Shown: piece by piece, positions 26,238-34,762 of the stretch
How positions within the stretch are numbered: position 1 is the first letter of the stretch
Layout of the letters: the number at the start of each line of letters is the position of its first letter
Assembly: GCF_008370685.1 (NCBI RefSeq)
Contig: NZ_VTZU01000007.1
Coordinates: 1 to 64,000 of the forward strand
DNA from: Aquimarina sp. RZ0
GTDB lineage: Bacteria; Bacteroidota; Bacteroidia; Flavobacteriales; Flavobacteriaceae
DNA: 64,000 nt
Direction of reading: 5' to 3'
Translations under genes and position numbers: made by a program
Notes under the pieces: generated by a model
Seen by the model: only the letters and a program-made list of their open reading frames with translations
Databases searched by the model: none
What the model was told of the DNA's origin: nothing

Positions 26238-27725
26238 ATGAAAAAAATTATGATTCTCACGATAGGGTTGTTTCTGGCTCTATCCTGTTCCGAAAAAGAT
26301 TCTGTCGAAATTACAAACCAACTCCAGGAATCTCAAAAAATTTTATCAATTGATGAAATTAATAATTATATAGAAAATCAGCTTAAGCAATATGGTGATG
26401 TAGATTGGACAAATGCTCCCGCGAATATATTGTATAGCGCAGTTATTCATGGAGGAGAAGTTTTAACTGTTGGTTTTGGAGAACAAGGACAAAGTTTTGT
26501 TCAGGGTAAAAGATCGGCTCAGTTAAATGAAGTTAGAAATAATATTCATGATATTGTACTGAAATCTGAGGGAATGGCAAAATCCAATATGATCGTTTCT
26601 GATGATGATATCTTTAATATAACTGATATTAGAATTACCAAATTAGAAACCATTAAAGCATTGCAAACAACTGATGGAATCCGTTATCTGGAGCCGAATG
26701 GTTATTCTTTTTATCTTAAGCAGGAAATTCAACAAAAATCTGCGGGATGTAATCAAGAAGACGAATCTATACATAATGAGGACTTTAGACTTATTTCTCC
26801 CAATGCAAGATTACCCTGGAATTTTGATATTCATAAAGTACCACAAGCCTGGAATTATAGTACGGGTGAAGGGATTACTATAGGTCTTATAGATACAGGA
26901 ATATCTGCAAGTCAGAATTTGCTGGATGCTGGATTTAATGATGGTGATTCCAGAGGGAGATCAGTAGAACGTTTTGGAACCTATATTGATTCACCTTGGT
27001 GGTGGTCTAATAATATAGATGGTCCTAATGATAAATGTGGTCATGGAACTCAAATGGCTTCGGTAATTGCCTCTCCCCGTAATGATGATTTTATGTCAGT
27101 GGGAGTTGCCTATAATGCTAATTTAATTGCTTACAGAGCTACTTCTGATGTGGTTCTAAATGATTATCACGAACGTAAAGGAGTAAGTAATGCATTAAAA
27201 GCATTGGCCAATAGAAATGATGTAAAGATTATTTCTATGTCAATTGGATACCCCTGGTCAATAGGAAATGTAAAAGATGCTGTAAGATATGCATACAGAA
27301 AAGGTAAAATGATCATTGCAGCAGGAGGAACTTCTACTACATTTACAAATTGGTATGGTGTTATTTTTCCTGCTAGTATGAGTGAGACTATTGCTGTTAC
27401 GGGATTAAAGGATAATGGATATAATAGATGTAACATATGTCACGATGGTAAAAAAATTGATTTCACTATTGTAATGCAAAGAGCCGGTGATGCAGATAGA
27501 ACGATTCCTGTATTAGGGTTGAATACTGGTAGTCAGACATATGCTGGCGGATCATCGATTGCTACGGCTACCACAGCTGGAATTGCAGCTTTAGTCTGGT
27601 CACGTAATCCTGATATGTCAAGGGATCAAGTATTGAATAAGTTAAAAAAAGCAGGAGAATTTTATCCTAATAAAAACAATGCATTTGGTTACGGCAATAT
27701 TAATGCGCTAAAAGCAGTAAAATAA
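26238..27725 (+). CDS. S8 (subtilisin) family serine protease, lipoprotein
   Basis: The N-terminus (MKKIMILTIGLFLALSC) is a lipoprotein signal with the lipobox Cys at 17. A propeptide-like region of ~190 residues follows, then the peptidase domain. The catalytic triad is visible as Asp in IGLIDTGIS (~218), His in KCGHGTQMASVIA (~266) and Ser in YAGGSSIATATTAGIAAL (~441). The C-terminus (NAFGYGNINALKAVK) is the normal end of the fold; no T9SS domain is attached. It is likely anchored in a membrane facing the periplasm or surface. It has its own promoter and a shared bidirectional terminator. Confidence 0.93.
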   Translation: MKKIMILTIGLFLALSCSEKDSVEITNQLQESQKILSIDEINNYIENQLKQYGDVDWTNAPANILYSAVIHGGEVLTVGFGEQGQSFVQGKRSAQLNEVRNNIHDIVLKSEGMAKSNMIVSDDDIFNITDIRITKLETIKALQTTDGIRYLEPNGYSFYLKQEIQQKSAGCNQEDESIHNEDFRLISPNARLPWNFDIHKVPQAWNYSTGEGITIGLIDTGISASQNLLDAGFNDGDSRGRSVERFGTYIDSPWWWSNNIDGPNDKCGHGTQMASVIASPRNDDFMSVGVAYNANLIAYRATSDVVLNDYHERKGVSNALKALANRNDVKIISMSIGYPWSIGNVKDAVRYAYRKGKMIIAAGGTSTTFTNWYGVIFPASMSETIAVTGLKDNGYNRCNICHDGKKIDFTIVMQRAGDADRTIPVLGLNTGSQTYAGGSSIATATTAGIAALVWSRNPDMSRDQVLNKLKKAGEFYPNKNNAFGYGNINALKAVK

Positions 27726-27736
27726 ACTCAAAATCA

Positions 27737-27779
27737 ATAGATAAAGGAGCATTGTCTAATAGAATTCTCCTTTATCTAT
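27737..27779. terminator. bidirectional terminator between convergent genes
   Basis: Stem ATAGATAAAGGAG / CTCCTTTATCTAT (13 bp) with a 17-nt loop, between the subtilase and O-methyltransferase genes. Confidence 0.7.
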
Positions 27780-28430
27780 CTATGTATTGTTTCGTACTCT
27801 ACTAATAGTAAGTCCGTCTCGAATGGGTAATAACACCGTTTCTATTCTAGTGTCCTCCACAAGTAATGTATTATATTCTAATAATGCTTTTGTAGAGAAA
27901 TCTTCTTCAGCTACTTTTTCGATCACTTTTCCACTCCATAGTACATTGTCTGATAAGATAATTCCTCCAGGATTCATCTTGTCTATAATTAAATGAAAGT
28001 AATTAGGATAGTTAGGTTTATCTGCGTCAATGAATATCAAATCAAATTTCATAGCTATACGAGGTATAATCTCTGTAGCATCTCCCATATGCTGATAGAT
28101 TTGGTTGCTATAAGGAGAAAGGTCAAAATATTTGCGTTGAAAATCTTCTAATTCTTCATTAATGTCAATGGTGTGTAATACTCCTCCTTTTTGTATTCCT
28201 TCTGCCAGACATAAAGCAGAATAACCCGTGTAAGTTCCTATTTCCAGTATGTTTTTTGGAGCAATTAATTTAGACAACATGCTCAATATACGACCTTGAT
28301 ATGCTCCACTAAGCATTCTAGGTTGTAATATTTTTTGATACGTCTCTCTAGTCAACTTTTGCAGTAACTCAGGTTCTTTTTCTGTATGTTGTACTATGTA
28401 ATTGTCAAGCGCTTCCGGAATGAAATGCAT
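27780..28430 (-). CDS. class I SAM-dependent O-methyltransferase (catechol-OMT-like)
   Basis: The 216-residue protein belongs to the Methyltransf_3 family: ILEIGTYTGYSALCLAEG (~67-84) is the SAM-binding motif I, HTIDINEE (~93) binds the ribose, and FDLIFIDADKPNYPNYF (~139-155) is the diagnostic metal-binding motif II. GGIILSDNVLWSGKV near 169 is also conserved. It would methylate a hydroxyl of a catechol-like small molecule with Mg2+. The substrate is unknown. It converges with the subtilase gene. Confidence 0.92.
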   Translation of the reverse strand: MHFIPEALDNYIVQHTEKEPELLQKLTRETYQKILQPRMLSGAYQGRILSMLSKLIAPKNILEIGTYTGYSALCLAEGIQKGGVLHTIDINEELEDFQRKYFDLSPYSNQIYQHMGDATEIIPRIAMKFDLIFIDADKPNYPNYFHLIIDKMNPGGIILSDNVLWSGKVIEKVAEEDFSTKALLEYNTLLVEDTRIETVLLPIRDGLTISRVRNNT

Positions 28431-28592
28431 TTTATTGTTTTTGCAAATCTAGAAGTTTTAAGGCAAAGACTTGAAAAAAATAAAGAGTTTTTACTAATGA
28501 GTAGAAATTTAAATTCTAAATATTTCAAAAGTTGTAAAAATATTTGCTGTAATTTTGAAGAAAACCACAGCAAATATCCTATATTGATTTTT

Positions 28593-28763
28593 TTAATCAA
28601 TAACACAGAAACAACTACCAGTTAGAGGGTTCAATTGAATAACGCCATGGCATACAGCACTGCAATCAGGTAACGGAAATGATGTGCTTCCTCCTGTAAC
28701 ATTCTTTAGTTGATTCTTGTTTAATCTTTTAGTTCCTTTTAAGCTTAGAATTTTGTGTAACAT
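28593..28763 (-). CDS. double-glycine leader peptide, putative ribosomal natural-product precursor
   Basis: A 56-codon reading frame with ATG at 28761-28763 and TAA at 28593. The N-terminal half (MLHKILSLKGTKRLNKNQLK, then NVTGG) is a textbook GG-type leader of the CFB group natural-product precursor kind, with cleavage expected after Gly24-Gly25. The 31-residue core begins STSFPLPD and has four Cys (34, 38, 51, 53) in a CX3C ... CXC layout, suited to disulphides, thioethers or metal binding. Neither a C39-peptidase transporter nor a maturase is in the window, so it would depend on machinery elsewhere. It is flanked by an O-methyltransferase gene and the divergent kynureninase gene. It is short, but the leader is hard to explain by chance. 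Confidence 0.8.
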   Translation of the reverse strand: MLHKILSLKGTKRLNKNQLKNVTGGSTSFPLPDCSAVCHGVIQLNPLTGSCFCVID

Positions 28764-29124
28764 AATTTTTTAGATAAAATTAGATTTCTCCTTGAGCATT
28801 TATAGACATTCAAGTTTTATGTCTTTTTATGGAGTGATACTTCCTTATAATTTTAATCAAAAGAAATTACCCCCTAATATATAATCAATGTCGAGAATTA
28901 AGATATTGTTACTATTAAAAGTCTATTTTATGATAGTTTTAACAATGCTCTAACTTTCATATTCTTTGAAAATGGTAAAAGTTGTTATAAAATAGTACAG
29001 TGGATTAATTTTTATGATCCACGAAAACCTTTTTAATCGATAGTTCTTTATTAACGAGAAGTAGTAGATATAAATTCTATTGAAGTCTCAACAGTAATCT
29101 GTATTTTTGAATTAAAATATAAAA
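28764..29124. other. intergenic region upstream of kynU and the GG-leader peptide
   Basis: A divergent regulatory region. The only clear signal is the kynU promoter at its right end; no convincing promoter for the peptide gene was found on the minus strand. Confidence 0.5.
29080..29109 (+). promoter_or_regulatory. kynU promoter
   Basis: TTG at 29080-29082, 19-nt spacer, TATTTTTG at 29102-29109, 15 nt before the ATG. Near-ideal consensus. Confidence 0.7.
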
Positions 29125-30405
29125 ATGCAATTCGAGAATAGTAGAGAATTTGCTCAGAAATTAGACCAACAAGATCCATTAGGATCATATAGAGATCAAT
29201 TCATTTTTCCTAAAGTTAATAATAAGCAGGTCATTTATTTTACAGGGAATTCACTAGGATTACAACCCAAAGTTACCAGCAAATATATAGATGAGGTGAT
29301 GAATGATTGGGCGGCATTAGCTGTAGAAGGACATTTTTATGCGGATAAACCTTGGTGGGATTATCATGAACGTTTAGCAAAACCTTTAAGTAAAATTGTA
29401 GGAGCAAAGACTTCAGAAATCACAGTGATGAATACCTTAACAGTTAACCTTCATCTGTTGATGGTTTCATTTTATAGACCCAAGGGGAAACGATATAAGA
29501 TTATTTGCGAAGAAAAAGCATTTCCCAGTGATCAATATATGCTACAGAGTCAGGTTAGATTTCATGGATATGATCCTGATGATGCTATTGTAGAAATTAA
29601 AAAACGTAAAGGAGAGCATAATTTCAGGATAGAAGATATTCTCTCTACAATCTCATCCGTAGGAGAAACCTGTGCATTGGTTTTAATCGGTGGAGTGAAT
29701 TATTATACAGGTCAGGTTTTTGATATAAAAACTATTACAAAAGCGGGTCATGAGATTGGAGCTTTTGTAGGTTGGGATTTAGCACATGGAGCCGGTAATG
29801 TACAACTGGAATTGCACGATTGGAATGTAGATTTTGCTGCTTGGTGTAGTTATAAGTATATGAATAGTGGCCCGGGAAATGCATCAGGATGTTATATTCA
29901 TGAACGTTTTCATAATAAAAAAGACATACCTCGTTTTGAAGGATGGTGGGGAACTGAAAAAGAATCCAGGTTTCTTATGAAACCAGAATTTACACCAATG
30001 TCCAATGCCGATGCGTGGCAATTGAGTAATGCCTCTATTCTTTCTTTAGCACCTTATCTGGCTTCATTAGAGTTATTTGATGAGGTTGGAATGGAAACTT
30101 TAATCCAAAAACGAAATTTGATTGTAGCATATTTGGAATATATTCTTCATAAAATAGATGCAGAGGTAGATAGTACTTTTGAGATCATTACCCCATCAAT
30201 CCAAAGAGAACGAGGAACTCAACTTTCTGTGTTTTTACACGGGGAAGGGAAAAGGTTATTTGATTATTTAATGAAAAATGGAGTGATAACAGATTGGCGT
30301 GAACCTAATGTAATCAGATTAGCACCAGCACCTTTTTACTGTTCTTTTGAGGATATGTATGATTTTGGACAAATACTTAAACAAGGGATAAAAAATAAGA
30401 ATTAA
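29125..30405 (+). CDS. kynU: kynureninase
   Basis: A PLP enzyme of 426 residues, the usual size. FTGNSLGLQPK (~39), VEGHFYADKPWWDYHERL (~68) and VGWDLAHGAGNVQLELHDW (~213) match kynureninases. The Schiff-base Lys lies in AAWCSYKYMNSGPGNASG (~235-252). It cleaves kynurenine or 3-hydroxykynurenine to (3-hydroxy)anthranilate plus alanine in the cytoplasm. Kynurenine 3-monooxygenase is coded 10 kb downstream. The gene has a good promoter and converges with an AraC-type regulator 3 nt away; whether that protein controls it is not known. Confidence 0.95.
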   Translation: MQFENSREFAQKLDQQDPLGSYRDQFIFPKVNNKQVIYFTGNSLGLQPKVTSKYIDEVMNDWAALAVEGHFYADKPWWDYHERLAKPLSKIVGAKTSEITVMNTLTVNLHLLMVSFYRPKGKRYKIICEEKAFPSDQYMLQSQVRFHGYDPDDAIVEIKKRKGEHNFRIEDILSTISSVGETCALVLIGGVNYYTGQVFDIKTITKAGHEIGAFVGWDLAHGAGNVQLELHDWNVDFAAWCSYKYMNSGPGNASGCYIHERFHNKKDIPRFEGWWGTEKESRFLMKPEFTPMSNADAWQLSNASILSLAPYLASLELFDEVGMETLIQKRNLIVAYLEYILHKIDAEVDSTFEIITPSIQRERGTQLSVFLHGEGKRLFDYLMKNGVITDWREPNVIRLAPAPFYCSFEDMYDFGQILKQGIKNKN

Positions 30406-30407
30406 TT

Positions 30408-31265
30408 TTATTCTATATCCAGTTGTTTTATATATGTAGATGGGTTTACTCCTGTATATTTCTTGAATTGTTTACAAAAATAAGAAGGATCATTAAAACC
30501 AGATTTATATACGACTTCTATAATAGGTATGTTTTTGTTTTCAAAAAATTCTTGTGCCTTTTTTATTCTGAATTCATTAAGGAAATGGATAAAATTCATA
30601 TCAGTAGCAGATTTAAACATTCTACAAAATGAATTAGGGGTCAATCCTAATTGTTTTGCCAAGGTTTCTGATCTGATTTTTTTGGCATAATTAGTATTGA
30701 TATACTCAAATACTTTTGATACTCTTTCTAGTGAGTTTTTATTAATTTCTACAGGTGAATTTGATTTTAATAATGTTCTATTGTTTTTAGAAACTGATAA
30801 TTGATAGAGAATACTTAAGAAATTTAATAATTGTTCCGTACAATTCTGATGGGCAAAGCTTAAGAATAAACTAGCTAATTCCTGCTTGATTTCTTTAGAA
30901 AAGAGAATTCCTTTGTTGGACATTTTAATAAATGCTAGTAATTTGTCGAATTCTGGAAAACGACTTAACTTTTCTTGAACAAAATTCTCTGAGAACTGGA
31001 TTACTACTTCTACATTATTTTTATGTTGTTTATTTCCAAATGGGATATGTGGTATGTTAGGTCCTAGGAATATTAATACCCCATCCGTATAGTTTTCTGT
31101 CTTTGAGCTTACCTGGATAGTCCCTTTACCATTTCTAATAAAAACTATTTCGTATTCTGGATGTATGTGCCAGTTTATTTGATTGCAGAGAGTATTGTCT
31201 CGGTAACTTTCTATTTTTAATGAGGAGGATTGATCTACATAAATCTGTTCATATGATAATTTCAT
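30408..31265 (-). CDS. AraC family transcriptional regulator with cupin sensor domain
   Basis: An N-terminal cupin-like arm (INWHIHPEYEIVFIRNGKGT, residues ~28-47) is followed by a C-terminal double helix-turn-helix at ~185-285: SETLAKQLGLTPNSFCRMFK and the second recognition region IIEVVYKSGFNDPSYFCKQF followed by KKYTGVNPSTY. Length (285) is typical. It lies between kynU (convergent) and an MFS transporter gene (divergent). A 15-bp direct repeat with 21-bp period in the divergent gap is a good candidate for its binding site, so it probably controls the transporter and perhaps itself. Confidence 0.92.
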   Translation of the reverse strand: MKLSYEQIYVDQSSSLKIESYRDNTLCNQINWHIHPEYEIVFIRNGKGTIQVSSKTENYTDGVLIFLGPNIPHIPFGNKQHKNNVEVVIQFSENFVQEKLSRFPEFDKLLAFIKMSNKGILFSKEIKQELASLFLSFAHQNCTEQLLNFLSILYQLSVSKNNRTLLKSNSPVEINKNSLERVSKVFEYINTNYAKKIRSETLAKQLGLTPNSFCRMFKSATDMNFIHFLNEFRIKKAQEFFENKNIPIIEVVYKSGFNDPSYFCKQFKKYTGVNPSTYIKQLDIE

Positions 31266-31307
31266 ATAATAAAATTACCATAAAAATATCTTATTAGAGT
31301 TAAATGA

Positions 31308-31343
31308 GAATACTTTGTTTTATAATTTGAATACTTTGTTTTA
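31308..31343. promoter_or_regulatory. candidate AraC-type operator: 15-bp direct repeat, 21-bp period
   Basis: GAATACTTTGTTTTA occurs exactly at 31308-31322 and 31329-31343 (period 21 bp, two helical turns) in the gap between the AraC gene and the divergent MFS gene. The downstream half-site ends about where the -33 region of the MFS promoter should be. Confidence 0.6.
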
Positions 31344-31364
31344 ATGAGCCTGCGTATTTGTAGC

Positions 31365-31372
31365 TAACTTTG
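31365..31372 (+). promoter_or_regulatory. -7 box TAACTTTG of the MFS transporter gene
   Basis: Perfect TAnnTTTG, 28 nt before the TTG start. The -33 region overlaps the direct repeat and lacks a perfect TTG at the usual spacing, which fits an activator-dependent promoter. Confidence 0.45.
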
Positions 31373-31399
31373 ATATTGAACTTTTTATAAATACATATT

Positions 31400-32564
31400 T
31401 TGGATTCATTACAGCTTATATTGACCAGACTACGTTATTTTGGGCCTGCGTGGGTTTTTGCTTCTCTAAATATTATGGTAAGTACCTGGGTACTTTATAT
31501 CCCACAAATGAAAACCAAACTAGGGATTGATGATGCTCAACTGGGGATTGCACTCTTTAGTTTTGCATTAGGAACATTGACTATGATACCAGTATCTTAT
31601 AGAATAGTTAATAAACTTGGAGTAGGTAAGACCACTTTTTTTGGAATCATAATATGTTCTCTATTATTTTTAGTTCCTGTTGTAATGACAGATTATATAA
31701 TGTTATGTATTGCACTATATTTAGTAGGCATATTAGCCTGCTTAACAGATGTATCAATGAACGCATTAGTATCAGAAATAGAACAAGAGGATGCTATTCA
31801 TTTTATGTCTGCATCTCACGGTTTTTTTAGTTTGGGAGGAGTTATTGGCGCAGGAATCGGAAGCTTTTTGATCAATTATTTTAATGATTCGCTATTGCAT
31901 ATGCTTAGTGTTGCTGTTTTTTGTTCTGATAACCAACGTACTTATTTGCAGTTCATATATATCTATAGAAGGCGAGAGATCTAATAAGAAAGACTGGAGT
32001 TCTGGTCTAAAATTGATAAAACCCCTTTTGGGACTTACAATTATTGCGTTTTTGATTATGGGTAGTGAAGGCGCAATAGAGCATTGGAGTAAACTTTATA
32101 TGCAGGATATTGTACAAATATCATCAGAAAAGATTTCTGGATTTGGATTTGTTTCTTTTTCTGTGATGATGACTCTAGGCCGCTTTTTTGGAGATATGGT
32201 AAGTAGGCGTTTTGGGTCTATATCAATAATTATGGGAGGATGTTTGATTAGTTTCTTTGGTTTTTTAGGCATACTTAATTCTCAATTAATAATTACTGTC
32301 ATTGGATTTGGATTTGTTGGTTTCGGATTTTCGGTTATTATACCAGAATTGTTTCGTCTCGCAGGTAAAACTAAAGGTGTTTCTCCAGCAGAAGGAATAT
32401 CTTTTGTCGCAGGATTTGGATACCTTGGCTTTTTAATAAGTCCTCCATTTCTGGGATTCTTATCTAAAATTGAAAGTTTAAAACTTAGTTTTACAGCCTT
32501 ATTAATTGCAACACTACTAGCATTGGTGATTGCAATTTTTATTTCTAAAAGATTTAAGAAATAA
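31400..32564 (+). pseudogene. MFS transporter, interrupted by a frameshift in a T6 tract
   Basis: Two overlapping frames together make one ~388-residue major facilitator. The first frame (TTG 31400 to 31984) gives helices 1-6 including the family loop PVSYRIVNKLGVGKTTFFG and DVSMNALVSEIEQ; its sequence turns to nonsense after LLHMLSVAVF. The second frame continues as FVLITNVLICSS through helices 7-12 (GSEGAIEHWSKLYM ... ISPPFLGFLSK) to 32564. Switching frame at the T-run 31917-31922, as if one T were extra, restores continuity. It may be a genuine inactivation, a phase-variable tract or a sequencing error. The substrate is unknown; it sits opposite an AraC regulator and near kynU. Confidence 0.85.
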
Positions 32565-32882
32565 ACTTGATCGCCAACCTGTTCTGGAGTGGATACTATT
32601 GATGTTTTGAAATATACAATACCCATTGTGCATTTTGATATTTTTGAATTCCAAATTCATCAATTCGATTTCCAGGATATTAGGAGTAGGAAGGAGTGTA
32701 TCGGGATTGACTCGATAATTGAGATTTAAATGGAGGCTAGCCTCGAAATCGAAATGTTTATTTCAATACATGCCTCGGCTTGTCCCTAAGTAGTTTACTA
32801 TAAAAAAAACACTTCTGGCAATTTTTATAGTATCAGTTTTAAAATGCAGAAAGAATATTATAGTATAACGTATTATTTTAGA
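32565..32882. other. intergenic region with repeat R1 copy C
   Basis: Lies between the end of the MFS pseudogene and the stop of a minus-strand lipoprotein gene (convergent). Apart from R1 copy C nothing is recognisable. Confidence 0.5.
32709..32800 (+). repeat. dispersed intergenic repeat R1, copy C
   Basis: GACTCGATAATTGAGATTTAA start, CTAGCCTCGAAATCGAAATG centre and AGTAGTTTACT end; the 3' end is identical to copy A. Confidence 0.8.
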
Positions 32883-33599
32883 TTATTCGTTAATTACTTT
32901 AATATTAGTAAAGTATACCTTGAGAGAACCTTCTTTGTTTATATGAGTTTTAGCAATTTTGATACCATTAAAATCGGTATAATCCTCCCAGGTAGTTATC
33001 ATAGAAGGTTCTGGAGTATTTGATTTTCTAAAAACCCACTCTTTAATACGAAAATCAGTATCATAGTAAAAATCATAGGCATCGCCAGGGGTGTAACCTC
33101 CTTTGTCATTATATAGAATAGTGAGTTTTTGTAATCTCTCTTTACTGATAGGTGCTGTAGCTATATCTTTTGTCGTTATTTTGGTTCCTGTATCCCATAC
33201 CAAATTGTAAGGAGCTAATAGCCAAAATTTGTCATTAATAAACTGTTGATCGGCATCAATCAGAATACTATCCATTTCGGATCTGTTATAAGAGATTGTA
33301 TCTTTTGTTGAGTATAAAGTTACATCCTTGGTTTTTGGTTTCCATTTCCAGGAACGCTCAAAATGGTCTTTACCGCGATCAACATTAAAAGTAAACCTGA
33401 TTTCAGAAACTTTTTTCCAAAACTCAAGACCATTGGCATATGCAATACTTTCTGCCACAGTCAGTTTTTTATCTATATTTTGTTTTTCAGAAGGGGTTGT
33501 CACCTCTATTGTAGTACTATTTTTTGTAACCTTTACTTCTTTTTGTTGGCAAGAAAAAAATAAAAAGCAATAAGTAATCCAAATTAGTGTGTTTTTCAT
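32883..33599 (-). CDS. lipoprotein of unknown function
   Basis: Starting at the ATG at 33597-33599 the product has a lipoprotein signal (MKNTLIWITYCFLFFSCQQK, lipobox Cys 17). A longer frame begins 63 nt upstream but would bury this signal. The mature ~220 residues are mostly beta strand: FWKKVSEIRFTFNVDRGKDHFERSW, KFWLLAPYNLVWDTGTKI and FYYDTDFRIKEWVFRKSN recall LolA-like lipoprotein-sorting folds and related Bacteroidota lipoproteins, but no family was assigned. It probably sits in the periplasm or outer membrane. No operon partner is nearby. Confidence 0.75.
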   Translation of the reverse strand: MKNTLIWITYCFLFFSCQQKEVKVTKNSTTIEVTTPSEKQNIDKKLTVAESIAYANGLEFWKKVSEIRFTFNVDRGKDHFERSWKWKPKTKDVTLYSTKDTISYNRSEMDSILIDADQQFINDKFWLLAPYNLVWDTGTKITTKDIATAPISKERLQKLTILYNDKGGYTPGDAYDFYYDTDFRIKEWVFRKSNTPEPSMITTWEDYTDFNGIKIAKTHINKEGSLKVYFTNIKVINE

Positions 33600-33804
33600 A
33601 TTAGGAGTTGTTTTTTGGGCAAACGTAGATAAAATTGATTTTTCTCTTTTATTTTTTAACAATACTATAATTTTAAATTGTTTTTTGAAACTTGTTGTAG
33701 CCTAGACAATAAATGAGGCATTAGTATACTCTAAAGGTCGATAAGGTCTGAGTTGGGAAATATTAATTGTTTAATAGTAAGGAGATCCGCTGTTATTGGT
33801 TTAA

Positions 33805-34095
33805 ATGATGAGTAACAAAATAACCAATAATTTTGATGTATACCTTAATCCATTTTCTATAATAAATGAAGCGGTAATACTGTTTCATCTTAAAATAAAG
33901 GAAATTTCTCAATTAGTGCTATATGATGTTAAAGGTAGTATAGTTTTTCAAGAAAATACAGGGAAATTGAAACCAGCAAATCATTCAAGTGATCTGAGGA
34001 TCTTTCACAACTAAAAAGTATCAAAAAGACTCTATTTGTTAAAACCTATGGTCGGAGGTAAAGTACTGAATGAAAAAACATCATTAGTACTGTAG
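33805..34095 (+). pseudogene. remnant of a T9SS C-terminal sorting domain protein
   Basis: The frame from 33805 encodes the pattern of a Por secretion C-terminal domain: FDVYLNPFSIINEAVILFHL, then ISQLVLYDVKGSIVF. A TAA at 34012-34014 interrupts it, but the same frame goes on with RLYLLKPMVGGKVLNEKT to a stop at 34095, the expected domain ending (GxYLLK..GGKVL.EK). A stop codon precedes 33805 in frame, so the cargo part is gone. It appears to be a decayed 3' end of a secreted-protein gene. No intact copy is in the window. Confidence 0.72.
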
Positions 34096-34225
34096 ATTTA
34101 GCTCTAATTGATGGATAATTTAAATCGGAACATGGTAGTACTAATTAAACTTGGTCTCAATACAATTTCTCTACGCTACTATTATGAAAAAAATACTCAC
34201 CGCAACTTGAGTTTCTTATTCACAT

Positions 34226-34257
34226 AAAAAAAACCTCCGACTATGGAGGTTTTTTTT
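34226..34257. terminator. terminator downstream of the cupredoxin-like gene
   Basis: Stem AAAAAAAACCTCC / GGAGGTTTTTTTT with a 6-nt loop, 18 nt beyond the minus-strand stop. It can work in both directions. Confidence 0.88.
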
Positions 34258-34275
34258 CTTACTATCTATAGATGA

Positions 34276-34644
34276 TTACTGAACAATCAGTTTGTATTGT
34301 GGAGTTTTATTTAATGGACAGAAATAGTTATATTCTCCTTTTTTTAGTGTTACTGTTTTTGAACTTTCTGTCTTACCGTCCGCAACAACTTTAGTTACAT
34401 ATGCCTCTTGTATATGATTTTTAGGATCAGAAGCATCTTTTCCAGCTGGTATTAATACAAAACCAACATCCGTTCCAACACTGTTATTAGAAATGTTGAA
34501 AACATAATTCCCTTCTGACAAAGTAATTTGCTTTTGAGTAAATTCTCCTTTTGTCTGTTCTAATGATACTGTTTTTACTTCCTGAGCAGATGAGCTAAAT
34601 GCTATTGAGAAAATAAATGCGAATAATGTGATTACTTTTTTCAT
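34276..34644 (-). CDS. exported cupredoxin-fold protein
   Basis: A signal peptide (1-20, FSSSAQ) precedes a ~100-residue domain with the cupredoxin layout: FTQKQITLSEGNYVFNISNNSVG (~34) and, near the end, KKGEYNYFCPLNKTPQYKLIV. In copper cupredoxins the last loop carries Cys-His-Met ligands; here Cys is present but the following His is not visible, so copper binding in the classical way is doubtful. It is located in the periplasm. It has its own terminator. The neighbour upstream is an AhpD-like gene, so a link to oxidative stress is possible but not shown. Confidence 0.75.
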   Translation of the reverse strand: MKKVITLFAFIFSIAFSSSAQEVKTVSLEQTKGEFTQKQITLSEGNYVFNISNNSVGTDVGFVLIPAGKDASDPKNHIQEAYVTKVVADGKTESSKTVTLKKGEYNYFCPLNKTPQYKLIVQ

Positions 34645-34762
34645 GATTTTTAAATGTTTGTATATTAATGGTTTAAATGTATACTAATTTATGTTAAAAG
34701 AAGAGAAAGAGAAACTATTTTAGTGTTTTTTCTCTTCTCAGAGTTTAATTTTTGAGGGGGTA

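Noticed and set aside
28386..28625. 79-codon plus-strand frame beside the O-methyltransferase start
   Set aside because: Overlaps the methyltransferase start and the GG-leader peptide gene on the other strand; no features.
32282..32626. 114-codon minus-strand frame over the MFS gene
   Set aside because: Antisense to the conserved last helices of the transporter; no promoter or homology features.
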